A stretch of DNA of 64,000 nucleotides from Saprospiraceae bacterium (GTDB lineage: Bacteria > Bacteroidota > Bacteroidia > Chitinophagales > Saprospiraceae). The position numbers and the translations under genes are program-made. The stretch is from the NCBI GenBank assembly GCA_022842725.1, contig JALHOZ010000008.1, positions 62,001 to 126,000 on the forward strand, read 5' to 3'. The notes under the pieces were generated by a model. That model was not told the DNA's origin. It saw only the letters and a program-made list of their open reading frames with translations, and ran no database searches. Positions 45,701 to 52,802 of the stretch are shown piece by piece; positions within the stretch are counted from its first letter, which is position 1; each line of letters begins with the position of its first letter.

Positions 45701-47104
45701 TACATTGGAAATATGTTTTCCATCACTATCAACCAGGAAGGAACCGTCATGCTGACAGCTATTGACACCATTTCAGGTTGTGAAAATACGGGAGAACTAA
45801 TCATTACGGATCTTACAGATTATCCGTCACTTTTCATTGATCCGGTTGATCCGATTACGTGTGCTACCAACAGTACGGTGATCAATGCCTCTGATTCTCC
45901 GCAAGGGCAAAATCTGGTTTTTACCTGGTTTAATGCCAACAATCAGATTATTGCAGGTCAGACGGGAAGTTCTTTGGTTGTTAATTCTCCCGGATTCTAT
46001 TATGTTGAGCTGAGAGATACTACAAATGGTTGCCTCAATCTTGATACGATATTTGTAGACCGGATCGGAGACTTTCCGATATTGGATGTGACAGATGATG
46101 TTGCCTTATATTGCGGCCCTTCACAGGCAAATCTCGAGGTGAATATTATCAATCCGACATCAGCCACCTCCATCACCTGGTCTACCACTCAGGGAAATAT
46201 TTTGGGCGGCGTCAGTGGATCAAATATTCTTGTTGAAGGTTCAGGAACTTATGTGGTAGAAGTAGTTTATCCGGTTTCAGGATGTATTACAACCGACAGT
46301 GTTGAGGTCATCATCAACACAGATGTACCGGAATCCGTTGCCACCGAAATACGCGGGGAAACCTGTATTAATGAACGTGACGGAAGTCTTTCTATTGTTG
46401 ATATTTCGGGAGGAACACCTCCTTATAATATAAGTCTGAACAATCAGAATTACGGTCAGGTAAGCGAAATCCCGTCCTTAGCACCAGGATCCTATACATT
46501 GAGAATCACCGATGCCAACGGATGTACCAAAGATACTACGTTTGTGGTTGCTCCGGGTATTGATGTGCAACTGGATTTAGAACCATTCATTGAATTGGTG
46601 GCGGGTGATGTAACAACCCTTGAAGTATTGCTCAATGTAGACCCTTCTACCATTGTTTCAGTGCAGTGGGATCCGGCAACCAACCTTTCTTGTGACACTT
46701 GTTTGATAACAGAACTGACGGCATTGGAAGATGGTGTATACGAGGTCAGAGTAACAGATATCAATGGTTGTGAAGCAACGGCCAGGATACGTGTTGCCAT
46801 CAAAGACAATGTGATCATCAATGTACCGAATATCATCAAAGGCGGAAATACAGGAGGAACCAACAGTATCTTTGTCATCAGTACCAATGATCAGGTATTG
46901 AGCATCAACAAGCTGAGAATTTATGACCGATGGGGTAATATGGTGTTTTCTAATGAAAATTTCCAACCCAATGACCCATCAGAGGGATGGAACGGGACCT
47001 TCAACGGTAAAACGGTAGAACAAGGCGTTTATGTTTACGTTATTGAATATGTTACCCGTAATGGTGTCAACATATTATCCGGAGATTTGACAGTGACAGA
47101 ATAA
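36770..47104 (+). CDS. giant repeat adhesin, main part, with T9SS type-B C-terminal domain
   Basis: This frame encodes about 3444 residues after the in-frame stop; the only apparent start, GTG at 36806, falls inside a PKD-like domain and has no signal peptide, so it is unlikely to be a true gene start. In order it has: a PKD-like domain; 18 tandem ~83-residue four-cysteine repeats (37373-41835); several Ig/PKD and SprB-like modules; six ~95-residue repeats with CDDNNT...DDxYT motifs (43345-45095); further PKD-like modules; one SprB-like repeat (GGTPPYNISLNN ... LAPGSYTLRITDANGC); and a gliding-type CTD (LRIYDRWGNMVFSN, GWNGTFNGKTVEQGVYVYVIEYV). It would be delivered to the surface by T9SS if the N-terminal part is joined. 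A strong terminator follows at 47131-47184. Confidence 0.8.
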   Translation, partial: FEDPIEGPENACVGETINFTSGTALGANTYAWFVDGVLVDQDRELPIDFNYTFTTAGTYEICVTAWHSPCRPLAESTRTQCFEITIGTADAGTPVATPTPLCPGGTVDLSVSGHIDDPYYNQYLVVVNSAGIIVQVIDGTSGTFTFPNCGEFTLYSLNASGQYMPTPNPMVGQPWTSVTCTGDCCDIASVPFEFAEQSSITFDNPPADLTVNCIDDVPPMMSLPWTSVCGGSGTAGGVENAGSYTPCAGGTRTRTWTVLDGCGENFSYVQNITIDPIPVAEFINPPANDMIDCSELAGITHPSINYTNMASGACGINGIRPPVTTGTATVCLGGTLTNTWTFTDQCMRTIEHVQTITVTPSALPTFVNPPPNITINCDALATFTPTSLSVTNNDNGACLVSGTSIPTQVNNATVCGGTITVNWAYTDFCMRTINHSQVVTVVPAAAPVFINPPNNTTINCEALATLNPTNLSYSNNGLGACLFSGTRVPTVSNQATVCGGTVTYVWSHTDQCNNTINHTQIITVTPILPPAFVNPPANVTIACHELATLPPAPTLAFTNGGSAACLTSGNATPTESGVATVCGGSRTYLWTATDQCNNSISHTQTITVTPIAPPAFVNPPTNTTIACHELATLPPAPTLSYTNGGTATCLTTGNAIPAESGVATVCGGTRTYTWNHTDQCNNSISHTQTITVTPIAPPAFVNPPTNTTIACHELATLPPAPTLSYTNGGTATCLTTGNATPTESGVATVCGGTRTYTWNHTDQCNNTITHTQNITVTPIAPPAFVNPPTSITIACHELATLPAAPPLSYTNGGTGTCLTTGNATPTESGVATVCGGTRTYTWNHTDQCNNSITHTQNITVTPIAPPAFVNPPTSITIACHELATLPAAPPLSYTNGGTATCLTTGNATPTESGVATVCGGTRTYTWNHTDQCNNTITHTQNITVTPIAPPAFVNPPTSITIACHELATLPAAPPLSYTNGGTGTCLTTGNATPTESGVATVCGGTRTYTWNHTDQCNNSITHTQNITVTPIAPPAFVNPPGNMTIACNELANLPVAPTLSYTNNGTATCLTNGDVPATINNTATICGGNVIYTWQFTDQCNNAINHTQTLTVTPVAPPAFINPPGNLTIPCSEATSYNPLTLSYTNGGMDACLTTGTISPTLQGNPPNICGSNSTYTWTFTDQCNNTINHNQVVTVTPIAPPVFQNPPANITVNCDQVPTGPADLAYANGDAGSCSLNGSVPGTISGTSNACGGNIQYTWNFTDQCNNTIQHIQTITVNPAPLPVFVNPPANITVSCNQIPTVAPNLEYNNNVPGACSVQGFVPGAISGSANECGGVLTITWTYTDPCNNTISHVQTVTVTPALPPAFTSLPPNVTVTCANVPGIPPPLTYTNNDICPISGSVPAVQSGSFNACGGVIQYTWQINTLCNVPLNHVQTVTVLPSQPPAWIDPPVNITVSCADANPNPTPLSYTNNEFGLCAVTGSVQSVVNSSYNACGGVINKVWNFTDICGRNISHSQTITVLPSAPPVFTNLPQNITVSCGSIPTSIFLNYSNSASGVCSIQGQVLSTESGSYTSCGGTMFNSWTYTDQCNRTISHQRQITVLPADDPEFLNPPADITLGCDDPVPPPSPISFSNNGSGFCNLFGAVTPVVTVNGNVTTYTYTWVHPCTGNVLEHIRNITSPPDPILVLEPDLDVACEGQGYTLSNINAVDFSGGNSTFTYYWDMPFEPGNEIIDPVIFLTQATEIYVVATNEFGCTDFGLFLIEIVPGPEAGTGSSGTICSGTTVSLFSYLTGPYDAGQWIRRSGPVVSISNPNNVVFNTPGNYVFDYRVLGTSPCLDDFATVNITVADRPVINVLQKPCSADKTTYDVIISAQDLTVTASLGTVVVNTDMTVTIQNIPAGSSVTISVTNDITGCTNTLLVSPPNCDCPVVAPPTNPVNQSVCLGQPVPPLSVTVGSDQGANWYDVPSGGIALANNTTQFTSSNTGVGIYTYYVESFLISDPTCVSINRVAVTLTINELPGANPAAIQVCDDNGDGLASFDLNTVNNTVNGSGGLTISYHISLANAQTGTNPLPVPFTNTIPSLQTIFASVANIEGCRSTSEIILTVLPQPNVTVVTTDETCDNANDGSATVSTSSTGSSYEYRINGTSYSAQTLYSNLQPGSYTAFVRDALGCIGNLPFTIDPGLILTVNSFVFICDDNNTRTIVTDDFYTISWNITNNNNNSGTYRVLENGVEIGVYAYNQQQSIQRPANGQILTYIFEDVALGCEISRATNALTPCSTDCEVIVNIVSQVCNDNNTPSNPSDDIYTITFSATALNNNANTSYNVFANNVFVGNFTYGSNHSIPLPADGTSPVLTFRDGVNLLCETNVTVGPLVHCSNTCDIEITQLTKVCDDNGTNTDGTDDVYTLTINAIALNAGGSSNQFRVFVNGTEVAVFTYGTGGSFTLPADGSNPVIEIRDFDNAACTDSRNAGLLIPCSTDCSITINSLVIRCNDAGTGSDNSDDFYTIEFLVTAVNGAANGRFELRENGVLINTFAYGLNHTINLPADGNIRELLFTDSANASCFETRTTQALSPCSGACLINAVVSNIRCDNNGTTTNTADDRFFFDLTVTGTNTSAGYTFLFNNTQGTYNNVRTLGPFLISNGVINSLVTDNGSPACTAVVSVTPPPPCSDGCALVVSNFQKTGCNNNGTNDTNDDDFYSVSFRVNTSFAGATQFNVVYNSNTFGPYNYGQNVVLNNVPANGVEYDFVITDISASNCTASFKSQEFPCSVCSQVVTVSINPSILDCNNNVATLTATSSAPGVFNWTGPNNYNQFGLVVQASFPGWYYFSAVYPDACERMDSVQLFADANLPQAIGGPDRSITCDVEEVTLVGSSNLPENQVRYIWYDSNGNVVGSDKTLLVTNPGTYFLEVVDITNNCTSGRDAVLVADDTDLPSAIIFANPGNILDCVIASVVLSGQQQDNVIFNWSFNEAYIGNMFSITINQEGTVMLTAIDTISGCENTGELIITDLTDYPSLFIDPVDPITCATNSTVINASDSPQGQNLVFTWFNANNQIIAGQTGSSLVVNSPGFYYVELRDTTNGCLNLDTIFVDRIGDFPILDVTDDVALYCGPSQANLEVNIINPTSATSITWSTTQGNILGGVSGSNILVEGSGTYVVEVVYPVSGCITTDSVEVIINTDVPESVATEIRGETCINERDGSLSIVDISGGTPPYNISLNNQNYGQVSEIPSLAPGSYTLRITDANGCTKDTTFVVAPGIDVQLDLEPFIELVAGDVTTLEVLLNVDPSTIVSVQWDPATNLSCDTCLITELTALEDGVYEVRVTDINGCEATARIRVAIKDNVIINVPNIIKGGNTGGTNSIFVISTNDQVLSINKLRIYDRWGNMVFSNENFQPNDPSEGWNGTFNGKTVEQGVYVYVIEYVTRNGVNILSGDLTVTE
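37373..41835 (+). repeat. 18 tandem ~83-codon repeats in the giant adhesin
   Basis: Each unit begins (F/W)xNPPxNxT(I/V)xC, continues with an Asn/Thr/Gly-rich stretch, and contains CGG, then TDQCNN and HxQxxTVxP; four cysteines are conserved in most units. Units start at 37373, 37613, 37865, 38114, 38363, 38615, 38867, 39119, 39371, 39623, 39875 and onward; the six units from 38363 to 39874 are each exactly 252 bases. Units starting at 39119 and 39623 look identical in DNA, and those at 38867 and 39371 nearly so, which points to a recent 504-base duplication. Confidence 0.9.
43345..45095 (+). repeat. six ~95-codon DDN-rich repeats in the giant adhesin
   Basis: Each unit contains a C(D/N)(D/N)NN/G-T motif, then (T/S)DDxYT or a variant, then an FxYGxxxxIxLPADG-like segment in most units, and ends with PCSTDC or a related pair. 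The acidic motif could bind calcium; this is an inference from residue pattern only. The six units are more diverged than the 18-unit array. Confidence 0.8.
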
Positions 47105-47130
47105 TAGGTTAAAAACCTTTAGATATAAAT

Positions 47131-47184
47131 TTTTACAATTGTTTACATATTTTGATTTAATTTAATATGTAAACAATTGTAAAA
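47131..47184 (+). terminator. terminator after the giant adhesin
   Basis: A perfect 21-base inverted repeat (TTTTACAATTGTTTACATATT at 47131-47151 and its complement at 47164-47184) with a 12-base loop lies 27 bases after the stop. The arms are AT-rich and no clean T-tract follows on plus, so it may also serve as a stabilising 3' hairpin. Confidence 0.6.
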
Positions 47185-47292
47185 TAATTTAAAACATTTC
47201 AAATGCTAAACAACGCGGACTTAAAAGTCTGATGAAAATGTTAAAATTATTTTACGATTAACAAATCCGGAAAAAAATAGGTCAAAAGTTTT

Positions 47293-47300
47293 TACTTTTG
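47293..47300 (+). promoter_or_regulatory. -7 promoter element for the cupin/JmjC gene
   Basis: TACTTTTG is an exact TAnnTTTG match, 18 bases before the ATG at 47319. Confidence 0.55.
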
Positions 47301-47318
47301 TATTAAAATAGTTTTGAT

Positions 47319-48173
47319 ATGATAGAACTTCATGAAATTGAAAGAGTTTCAGGGTTGACATCTGAATCATTCAGGCAAAAATATTTGATACCCACTAAAC
47401 CTGTCATTATCACGGATTTAATTGATGAGTGGCCTGCCAAAAATAAGTGGTCTCTGGATTATTTTAAAAACCAATACGGCGATATTTTGGTTCCGGTTTT
47501 TTCAGCCAAATCTTCTCAATCCGGTAAGACCTATATGTCACCGGATACTAAAATGAGATTAGGAGATTATATTTCGGCCATTCAGCAAGGTCCAACAGAT
47601 TTAAGGTTGTTTTTATTCAACATTTTTAATGTAGTTCCGGAATTAAAGAAGGACTACAGGATTCATACCATCATGAATGGTTTTTACAACGAGTTTCCTT
47701 TTACCTTTTTTGGGGGAGAAGGTTCGAAAGTAGCTATGCATTACGATATCGATTTGTCTCATGTTTTTTTGACGCAATTTGACGGCAGAAAACGGGTTGT
47801 ATTATTTGCACCTGAATATTCAAAACATTTATATCAGCAGCCATTTACCGTGGCAAGTTATGTAAATATAGACAATCCTGATTACGAAATGTATCCGGCA
47901 TTGAAACATGTAAAAGGTTATGATTGTGTCATTCAAAGAGGGGATACTATTTTTATTCCCAGCGGATATTGGCATTATATAACGTACATCGATTCCGGAT
48001 TTTCGATGAACCAAAGAGCCAATGAATCATTACCACGCAAGGTCAAAGGTGTAATGAATATCGCGGCACATTACGTCATTGACAAAGGGATGAATAAACT
48101 CATGGGTAAAAAATGGGGAGATATTAAACAATCCATGGCTGTCAGCCGGGCAAAAGAGCTTGAAAATGCCTGA
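47319..48173 (+). CDS. cupin-like (JmjC/Cupin_8) dioxygenase-family protein
   Basis: This 284-residue cytoplasmic protein has an Fe(II)/2-oxoglutarate-type facial triad: His141 and Asp143 in VAMHYDIDLSHVF and His219 in IPSGYWHYITY. GRKRVVLFAPEYSKHLY supplies the usual 2-oxoglutarate-binding basic segment. Family members hydroxylate proteins or small molecules; the substrate is unknown. It overlaps or abuts the metallophosphoesterase gene, suggesting the two are expressed together. Confidence 0.82.
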   Translation: MIELHEIERVSGLTSESFRQKYLIPTKPVIITDLIDEWPAKNKWSLDYFKNQYGDILVPVFSAKSSQSGKTYMSPDTKMRLGDYISAIQQGPTDLRLFLFNIFNVVPELKKDYRIHTIMNGFYNEFPFTFFGGEGSKVAMHYDIDLSHVFLTQFDGRKRVVLFAPEYSKHLYQQPFTVASYVNIDNPDYEMYPALKHVKGYDCVIQRGDTIFIPSGYWHYITYIDSGFSMNQRANESLPRKVKGVMNIAAHYVIDKGMNKLMGKKWGDIKQSMAVSRAKELENA

Positions 48174-48177
48174 TATA

Positions 48178-48921
48178 ATGACAAAAATCGCTTTTTTAAC
48201 AGATCAACACATATCGCTTACGCAGGATAATCCATTTTTAATCGATACTAAAGGGAATTTTTTGGCTTTATGGAATCACGTCAAAAATCAAAATTTTGAT
48301 GCCGTATTTTTCGGTGGAGATTTTTGTTATGAAAAAGGCGACAAAGAAGTATATCAATGGTTTTTTGATCATTTGGCTACAGCTCCCTTTCCATGTTACC
48401 TTATCCCCGGGAATCATGACGATTCTGTTTTAATGTCTTCCGTATTTAAAGGATATCATGTTGATAATGATTATGAAATGTATTATAAAAAAGTAATACA
48501 TGATATTCCTTTTATTTTTTTAGATACATCCAAAGGGCATATGGGCGAAAGCCAGTGGTTGTGGCTGACAAAAGAATTGGAAAAAACAAACGATACAAGG
48601 ATGTACATCGTTATGCATCATCCGCCTGTTTTAGCAGGCTCCACGCACATGGATTCGCTTTATGCTTTTAAAGAAACAGACAGATTTATCAAACTCGCCA
48701 GGGCTCATAAAGATAAATTGATAACTGTGTTTTCAGGTCATTACCATTTGGATCGGATGGTGACTTTTGAAAATATATCATTGTTTATTACCCCTTCCTC
48801 TTATATTAATATCGATCCCGATGCCCCCGGATTTGCCATACTAAAGACCCAAAAAACCGGATACCGCGAAATGGTTTGGAAGGACGGATTATTTTACACC
48901 AATGTGGTAAGTGTTTTGTAG
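48178..48921 (+). CDS. calcineurin-like metallophosphoesterase
   Basis: This 247-residue protein has the full metallophosphoesterase motif set: DQH (9-11, in FLTDQHIS), GGDF, GNHD (in IPGNHDDSV), MHHPP and GHYH (in VFSGHYHLDRM). The overall length and GNHDD/GHYHLD context resemble the CpdA/Icc class that acts on cyclic nucleotides or other phosphodiesters, but the substrate is not certain. I chose the ATG at 48178, right at the first strand; ATG 48166 is an alternative overlapping the upstream stop. Confidence 0.85.
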   Translation: MTKIAFLTDQHISLTQDNPFLIDTKGNFLALWNHVKNQNFDAVFFGGDFCYEKGDKEVYQWFFDHLATAPFPCYLIPGNHDDSVLMSSVFKGYHVDNDYEMYYKKVIHDIPFIFLDTSKGHMGESQWLWLTKELEKTNDTRMYIVMHHPPVLAGSTHMDSLYAFKETDRFIKLARAHKDKLITVFSGHYHLDRMVTFENISLFITPSSYINIDPDAPGFAILKTQKTGYREMVWKDGLFYTNVVSVL

Positions 48922-49016
48922 CAATACATTTATAGTATCAATATCTTTAGTTGATATTCTGTTTCAATTGATTTCATTAAAGAACAGAGAACAACGATAA
49001 ATTATTTTCGTAGAAA

Positions 49017-49054
49017 TAATAAGTCCTCTCCAATCATTTGAAGAGGACTTATTA
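49017..49054. terminator. bidirectional terminator between convergent genes
   Basis: TAATAAGTCCTCT (49017-49029) pairs perfectly with AGAGGACTTATTA (49042-49054) around a 12-base loop. It lies between the metallophosphoesterase gene and the PepSY-like gene. Confidence 0.75.
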
Positions 49055-49083
49055 ATGAAATATAAGGTAATTAATTTTTCTGG

Positions 49084-49506
49084 TTAATCTTCAATTCTTA
49101 AAAAATCACCAGATTTGTTGAAGATCAAATTCAGGTCATTGCTCAATTCAACTTCTTGTCGATTGTCATCCAAAGACCAATCAGTGATGAATAACGTTGG
49201 ATACTTATTTTTGACGAATTCAAGAATTTTGGCCGGAACAACTGAATCCGGTAACTGTTTTTCAGAATCTATCTCAATAACATCATGTTTTCGATTGAAT
49301 TCAAGATAAATATTGTTAGTCAACCACACATCATAAGACTTGTGCAGAAAGTCTTTGTCTTTAACAGCCTGAATGATGGTTTCTCCCGGAAAATGGGTTT
49401 CAACAAAAGACATGATCTTTGAATCCACTTCCTGTTCAGTCAAAATTACGTCCTTAGTACAACTTGTTAAAAATAACGCAAAAATTAATAAAAACATCTT
49501 GTTCAT
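49084..49506 (-). CDS. PepSY-like (DUF2874-type) lipoprotein
   Basis: This 140-residue protein has a lipoprotein signal (MNKMFLLIFALFLTSC, lipobox Cys16). The mature part contains two similar halves, FVETHFPGETIIQAVKDKDFLHKSYDVWL and FVKNKYPTLFITDWSLDDNRQEVEL, as in the PepSY-like/DUF2874 proteins common in Bacteroidota. Its function is unknown; such proteins are often thought to inhibit or chaperone other envelope proteins. It is downstream of the sigma/anti-sigma-like pair but separated by ~115 bases. Confidence 0.75.
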   Translation of the reverse strand: MNKMFLLIFALFLTSCTKDVILTEQEVDSKIMSFVETHFPGETIIQAVKDKDFLHKSYDVWLTNNIYLEFNRKHDVIEIDSEKQLPDSVVPAKILEFVKNKYPTLFITDWSLDDNRQEVELSNDLNLIFNKSGDFLRIED

Positions 49507-49622
49507 TGTATATAAATTTTATTATCCCTACTCTTATTCGGATTTTCGGGTTATCTCCGGTATTATATTAAATGATATATTGCTTAAAACGGAGGTTTCT
49601 GTTATGTGGTTGCCTGTGTATT

Positions 49623-51104
49623 TTATTTTTTTGGAAAAAATTTAATTCCTAAAGACGGTGCAAACAAATGCATTCCTTTATTTGCCGAACGTAGATCAAA
49701 ATAAACAGGTAAATCCGCATGTATCGTGAGATTATCGGTGATGTGATATTGAGTGCCCAGATGAGTATTTAAATAGACTAACCTGTTTGTTGTTTTGTGG
49801 TTGTTGATATATTGAAAAGATTCATTCAGATTAGGATCAAGATATTCGAATGCTATATCAGAGCGTAAACCAAAACCCGCAGCGTATCCGGCTCCGGCAT
49901 ACCAGGACCATTTTTTTTGTGGTACAAACCTGTATCGAATTTGTAAGGAAGGTAAAATAACCTTATAAAGTGCTTCGGCCTCTGTAAATGTTGTTCCGGG
50001 TAATGCCTGAGGAGGTTCCGGAATTCCGAGTCTTTCAAAAAAGGGTCTTTCCGCATCATAGAAAAACTGGTTATAAGAAACAGCCGGAAGGATAGATAAG
50101 TGTTTTCCGATTACCCACTCTCCAAATATACCAGTACTGAAAGGAGATGTAATGTCGATTTCTCCTCTGACTATAGGCAGAAACAATCCCGTATTCACAC
50201 CAAATCTCCAATAATTTTCTGTGTTATTTTCTGTAATTTCGTTTACCCATTGTTGAAAAGCGGACGGCCTTTTTTGGTTTGCCATAAAATCAGCAAGCGT
50301 TTTTTCTTTTACCTGGGGAACATCTGTTTTTTTGGTGTTTGGTTCTTTACTTTGAATACTATGTAAATTATCAACATCTTGCAACTTTTTTTCAAAAGAG
50401 GTTGACGTTACATTTTCTGTTGAATCTTTAACACCTGCCCAAGTGTTTCGTACTACATCATTAGATTCAGTTTGTTTGTTTTCTGAATTTTCCGAAGCAT
50501 CAGGTAAGTGTTTAGAAAAGGAAACTGGATTTTCTTTTGGTTGATTTGTATTGGTTGTTTCATTCTCATTTTTAAAATTAAATGAACTATCTGTAATTAC
50601 TTCGTTTTTAGATATTTCATTACCGGAGGTAGGTAGTTTGGCCGGAAGGTCTTGGGAGGTTAGTAATGATGTGTTATTTCTTTTTGGTTCCCGTAGAATG
50701 TTTATTTTTGAATTTTGGATTGTTTCATATGACAAATCGTTTGAATGCTTTTGAATTATAATTGTTTTGTAAATAGTGTCATAGGTAATGTGTGAAACTT
50801 TTTGATATATTGTATCATAAACTATCGTCTGATCTACGGACCAGTTTTTTTCAATTGATTGATAATCAGCTATCAGATTTTTCATCTTATGATTATCATA
50901 TAAACTCCATGCTTGTAATAAAAACATAAGCGGGAGCAGAAGCCAAAGCCAGGGAAAAGCTCCTGTTGATTTTTTTTCCTGATGGTGGTCAAGTCTTTTA
51001 GCTAAACTATCCCATTCTTTACTATCTGGTTTTATTTGCAGACTGTTTTCTTCAAAGCCTTTTGAAAAAAAATCGTCAAATTCTTTATCTTTATTATAAT
51101 CCAT
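49623..51104 (-). CDS. putative anti-sigma-like membrane protein with C-terminal outer-membrane beta-barrel domain
   Basis: This 493-residue protein has a charged N-terminal region (about 1-48), a single transmembrane helix (about 50-66, FPWLWLLLPLMFLLQAW), a long polar, Asn/Ser/Thr/Lys-rich linker (about 80-290) and a C-terminal barrel-like domain (about 300-493, YWRFGVNTGLFLPIV, YAGAGYAAGFGLRSDIAF, final FAPSLGIKFFPKK). It lies nine bases after the sigma-factor gene, the typical position of an anti-sigma factor, but no known anti-sigma domain was recognised. The combination would span both membranes if both segments insert; alternatively the barrel is soluble or peripheral. Confidence 0.6.
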   Translation of the reverse strand: MDYNKDKEFDDFFSKGFEENSLQIKPDSKEWDSLAKRLDHHQEKKSTGAFPWLWLLLPLMFLLQAWSLYDNHKMKNLIADYQSIEKNWSVDQTIVYDTIYQKVSHITYDTIYKTIIIQKHSNDLSYETIQNSKINILREPKRNNTSLLTSQDLPAKLPTSGNEISKNEVITDSSFNFKNENETTNTNQPKENPVSFSKHLPDASENSENKQTESNDVVRNTWAGVKDSTENVTSTSFEKKLQDVDNLHSIQSKEPNTKKTDVPQVKEKTLADFMANQKRPSAFQQWVNEITENNTENYWRFGVNTGLFLPIVRGEIDITSPFSTGIFGEWVIGKHLSILPAVSYNQFFYDAERPFFERLGIPEPPQALPGTTFTEAEALYKVILPSLQIRYRFVPQKKWSWYAGAGYAAGFGLRSDIAFEYLDPNLNESFQYINNHKTTNRLVYLNTHLGTQYHITDNLTIHADLPVYFDLRSANKGMHLFAPSLGIKFFPKK

Positions 51105-51113
51105 AAGGCAGCA

Positions 51114-51662
51114 TTATTGTATGAAGTGATATTGGGCAATCAGGTTTTTTAACTGGATTCTGGCTTTTGACAGGTTTGACTTAGATGTTCCTGTCGATAT
51201 TTTTAGTAAATCAGCAATTTCTTCATGGGTGTATTGTTCAAATATATAAAGATTAAACACCGTTCGGTATGCAGGGCTCAGTTTTTGAACTAATTTTATT
51301 TTTTCTTCCACGTCAAGTTTGTCAATAATCTGAAGATCATCACGTATACCAAAAGTTAGTGCGACTTCCTGACTGTCAAATTTAATCTGGTTTATTTGAG
51401 TACGATATTTGTCAATGGCAAGCCTGATGGCAACTGTTGAAAGCCATGATTTGAATTGTGTACCTTCCTTAAAATATTCAATCTTTTCGAATACCCGGAA
51501 GAAGATATCGTTTGTCAGCTCTTTTGTTTCTTCTTTTGAAGAGGAGTATCTTGCGGCTATTGTATAGACAAATCCATAATAAGTTTCGTATAACAGCTTC
51601 TGAGCTTTTCGATCTTGTTGCCTGCATTTTCGGATGCATTGATCCTGTTCTTCTTGTGTCAT
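51114..51662 (-). CDS. ECF-type RNA polymerase sigma factor
   Basis: This 182-residue protein has sigma region 2 (LLYETYYGFVYTIAARYSSSKEETKELTNDIFFRVFEKIEYF, then SWLSTVAIRLAIDKYR) and region 4 (LSPAYRTVFNLYIFEQYTHEEIADLLKISTGTSKSNLSKAR), the minimal ECF architecture. It should direct transcription in response to an envelope signal, probably sensed through the downstream membrane protein. The ATG at 51662 is used because the start at 51674 would be a TTG. No FecA/TonB receptor gene is adjacent. Confidence 0.92.
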   Translation of the reverse strand: MTQEEQDQCIRKCRQQDRKAQKLLYETYYGFVYTIAARYSSSKEETKELTNDIFFRVFEKIEYFKEGTQFKSWLSTVAIRLAIDKYRTQINQIKFDSQEVALTFGIRDDLQIIDKLDVEEKIKLVQKLSPAYRTVFNLYIFEQYTHEEIADLLKISTGTSKSNLSKARIQLKNLIAQYHFIQ

Positions 51663-51824
51663 ATCAATTATCAATCCTTACGTGTAACGGTGTTTTTATA
51701 AGGTAGGTTGCTTCACTGACTTTGTTTTTAAAAAAAAATGAAATGGACATCATATTGAAAGGTGATTTGTCTCATTCTCTCTTTACGTCAAATTACCTTA
51801 ATTTGTACTATAAAATATCGAATC

Positions 51825-52283
51825 ATGACACAACAAGAATTGTTAAAAATGCCGGTGAAGCTCTTTATGACAACAGAATTGTATGTTGCTCAAAAAGATA
51901 CGATCATGAAGGAAATCAACATCATTTTGGAACGGGAAAACATCCACCACCTTCCTGTAGTTGATGAAGACAATAAATTTCTCGGAATTATATCGAAATC
52001 AGATATATTGTTGTTACTGGATTGGGGAACGAAAAAAAATCTACCCGGAGCAGATAGAAAAAATGTTTTTTTACTCACCAGTAATCTGGCTGTAGATCTG
52101 ATGGAAAGCAATGTTATCACGCTTTCTCCTGAAGACACAGCCGAAAGATGTGTACAAATTTTCAGGGAAAATTATTTTCACGCACTTCCTGTGGTAGATG
52201 AAAACGGTATACTCATCGGGTTGGTGACGACCTACGATTTACTCATGATGGCCTATACACCTCAATTTCAATTAAATATGTAA
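51825..52283 (+). CDS. tandem CBS-domain protein
   Basis: This 152-residue protein consists of two CBS domains: the first ends with IHHLPVVDEDNKFLGIISKSDIL and the second with YFHALPVVDENGILIGLVTTYDLL. CBS pairs bind adenosine nucleotides and regulate partner proteins. The ATG at 51825 starts directly at the first domain. The next gene begins 18 bases downstream, and its product may be the partner. Confidence 0.88.
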   Translation: MTQQELLKMPVKLFMTTELYVAQKDTIMKEINIILERENIHHLPVVDEDNKFLGIISKSDILLLLDWGTKKNLPGADRKNVFLLTSNLAVDLMESNVITLSPEDTAERCVQIFRENYFHALPVVDENGILIGLVTTYDLLMMAYTPQFQLNM

Positions 52284-52301
52284 ACGGATAAATATAAAAT
52301 C

Positions 52302-52703
52302 ATGAAAATAGTCAACGCTTCTACTTTGAACGGTATCAAATCTGAATTTCATGTTATGTTTCCTTTTTTGAAACTTGAATTTTATCGTCAGGCCCATCAA
52401 AGTAATGAAGCATCACTTAAAACAGACCAGATATCAGGAGACGGCGTCCTTTCTGAAATGGCCGGCCATTCTTTGGATATCGAAATTAACATTCGACCAG
52501 AGATGACAGTCGCCGAATTCGAAAATGAGTTTTCTGACAAAACCGGATTGAGTGTTCAGGTTTTCAGAAATTCCAACGGTGTTTGGCTACAGACTTCAGC
52601 CACAGATACCTGGACATTGGAAAAACAGAATGGAAAAGGTGAAAGGTCAGGAATGAATTATCACATAGATCCTTTGGATATTACTGATTTTGATGTAGAA
52701 TAG
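52302..52703 (+). CDS. small conserved hypothetical protein
   Basis: This 133-residue protein has no signal peptide or membrane segment and no family I can name. It has a short N-terminal IKSEFHVMFPFLKLEFYRQAH segment and a C-terminal TWTLEKQNGKGERSG region. It follows the CBS-domain gene by 18 bases, so it is probably co-expressed, and ends 65 bases before a strong bidirectional terminator. Confidence 0.65.
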   Translation: MKIVNASTLNGIKSEFHVMFPFLKLEFYRQAHQSNEASLKTDQISGDGVLSEMAGHSLDIEINIRPEMTVAEFENEFSDKTGLSVQVFRNSNGVWLQTSATDTWTLEKQNGKGERSGMNYHIDPLDITDFDVE

Positions 52704-52768
52704 TTGTCTTTTTTCTTTTATTGATTAAGTAATAGCGAGTTTAAAAAGGAGTAATTAAATTTTGATAC

Positions 52769-52802
52769 AAAAAAAAGCCCGGAATTTTCCGGGCTTTTTT
52801 TT
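52769..52802. terminator. strong bidirectional terminator
   Basis: AGCCCGGAA (with a run of A before it) and TTCCGGGCT (followed by a run of T) form a perfect hairpin with tracts on both sides. It sits between the convergent CBS-pair genes and the Omp28-like gene, overlapping that gene's stop codon. Confidence 0.9.

Noticed and set aside
36806-47104. Giant downstream frame as an independent gene starting at GTG 36806
   Set aside because: The start falls inside a PKD-like domain, has no signal peptide and no promoter, while the upstream frame is in phase and supplies both.
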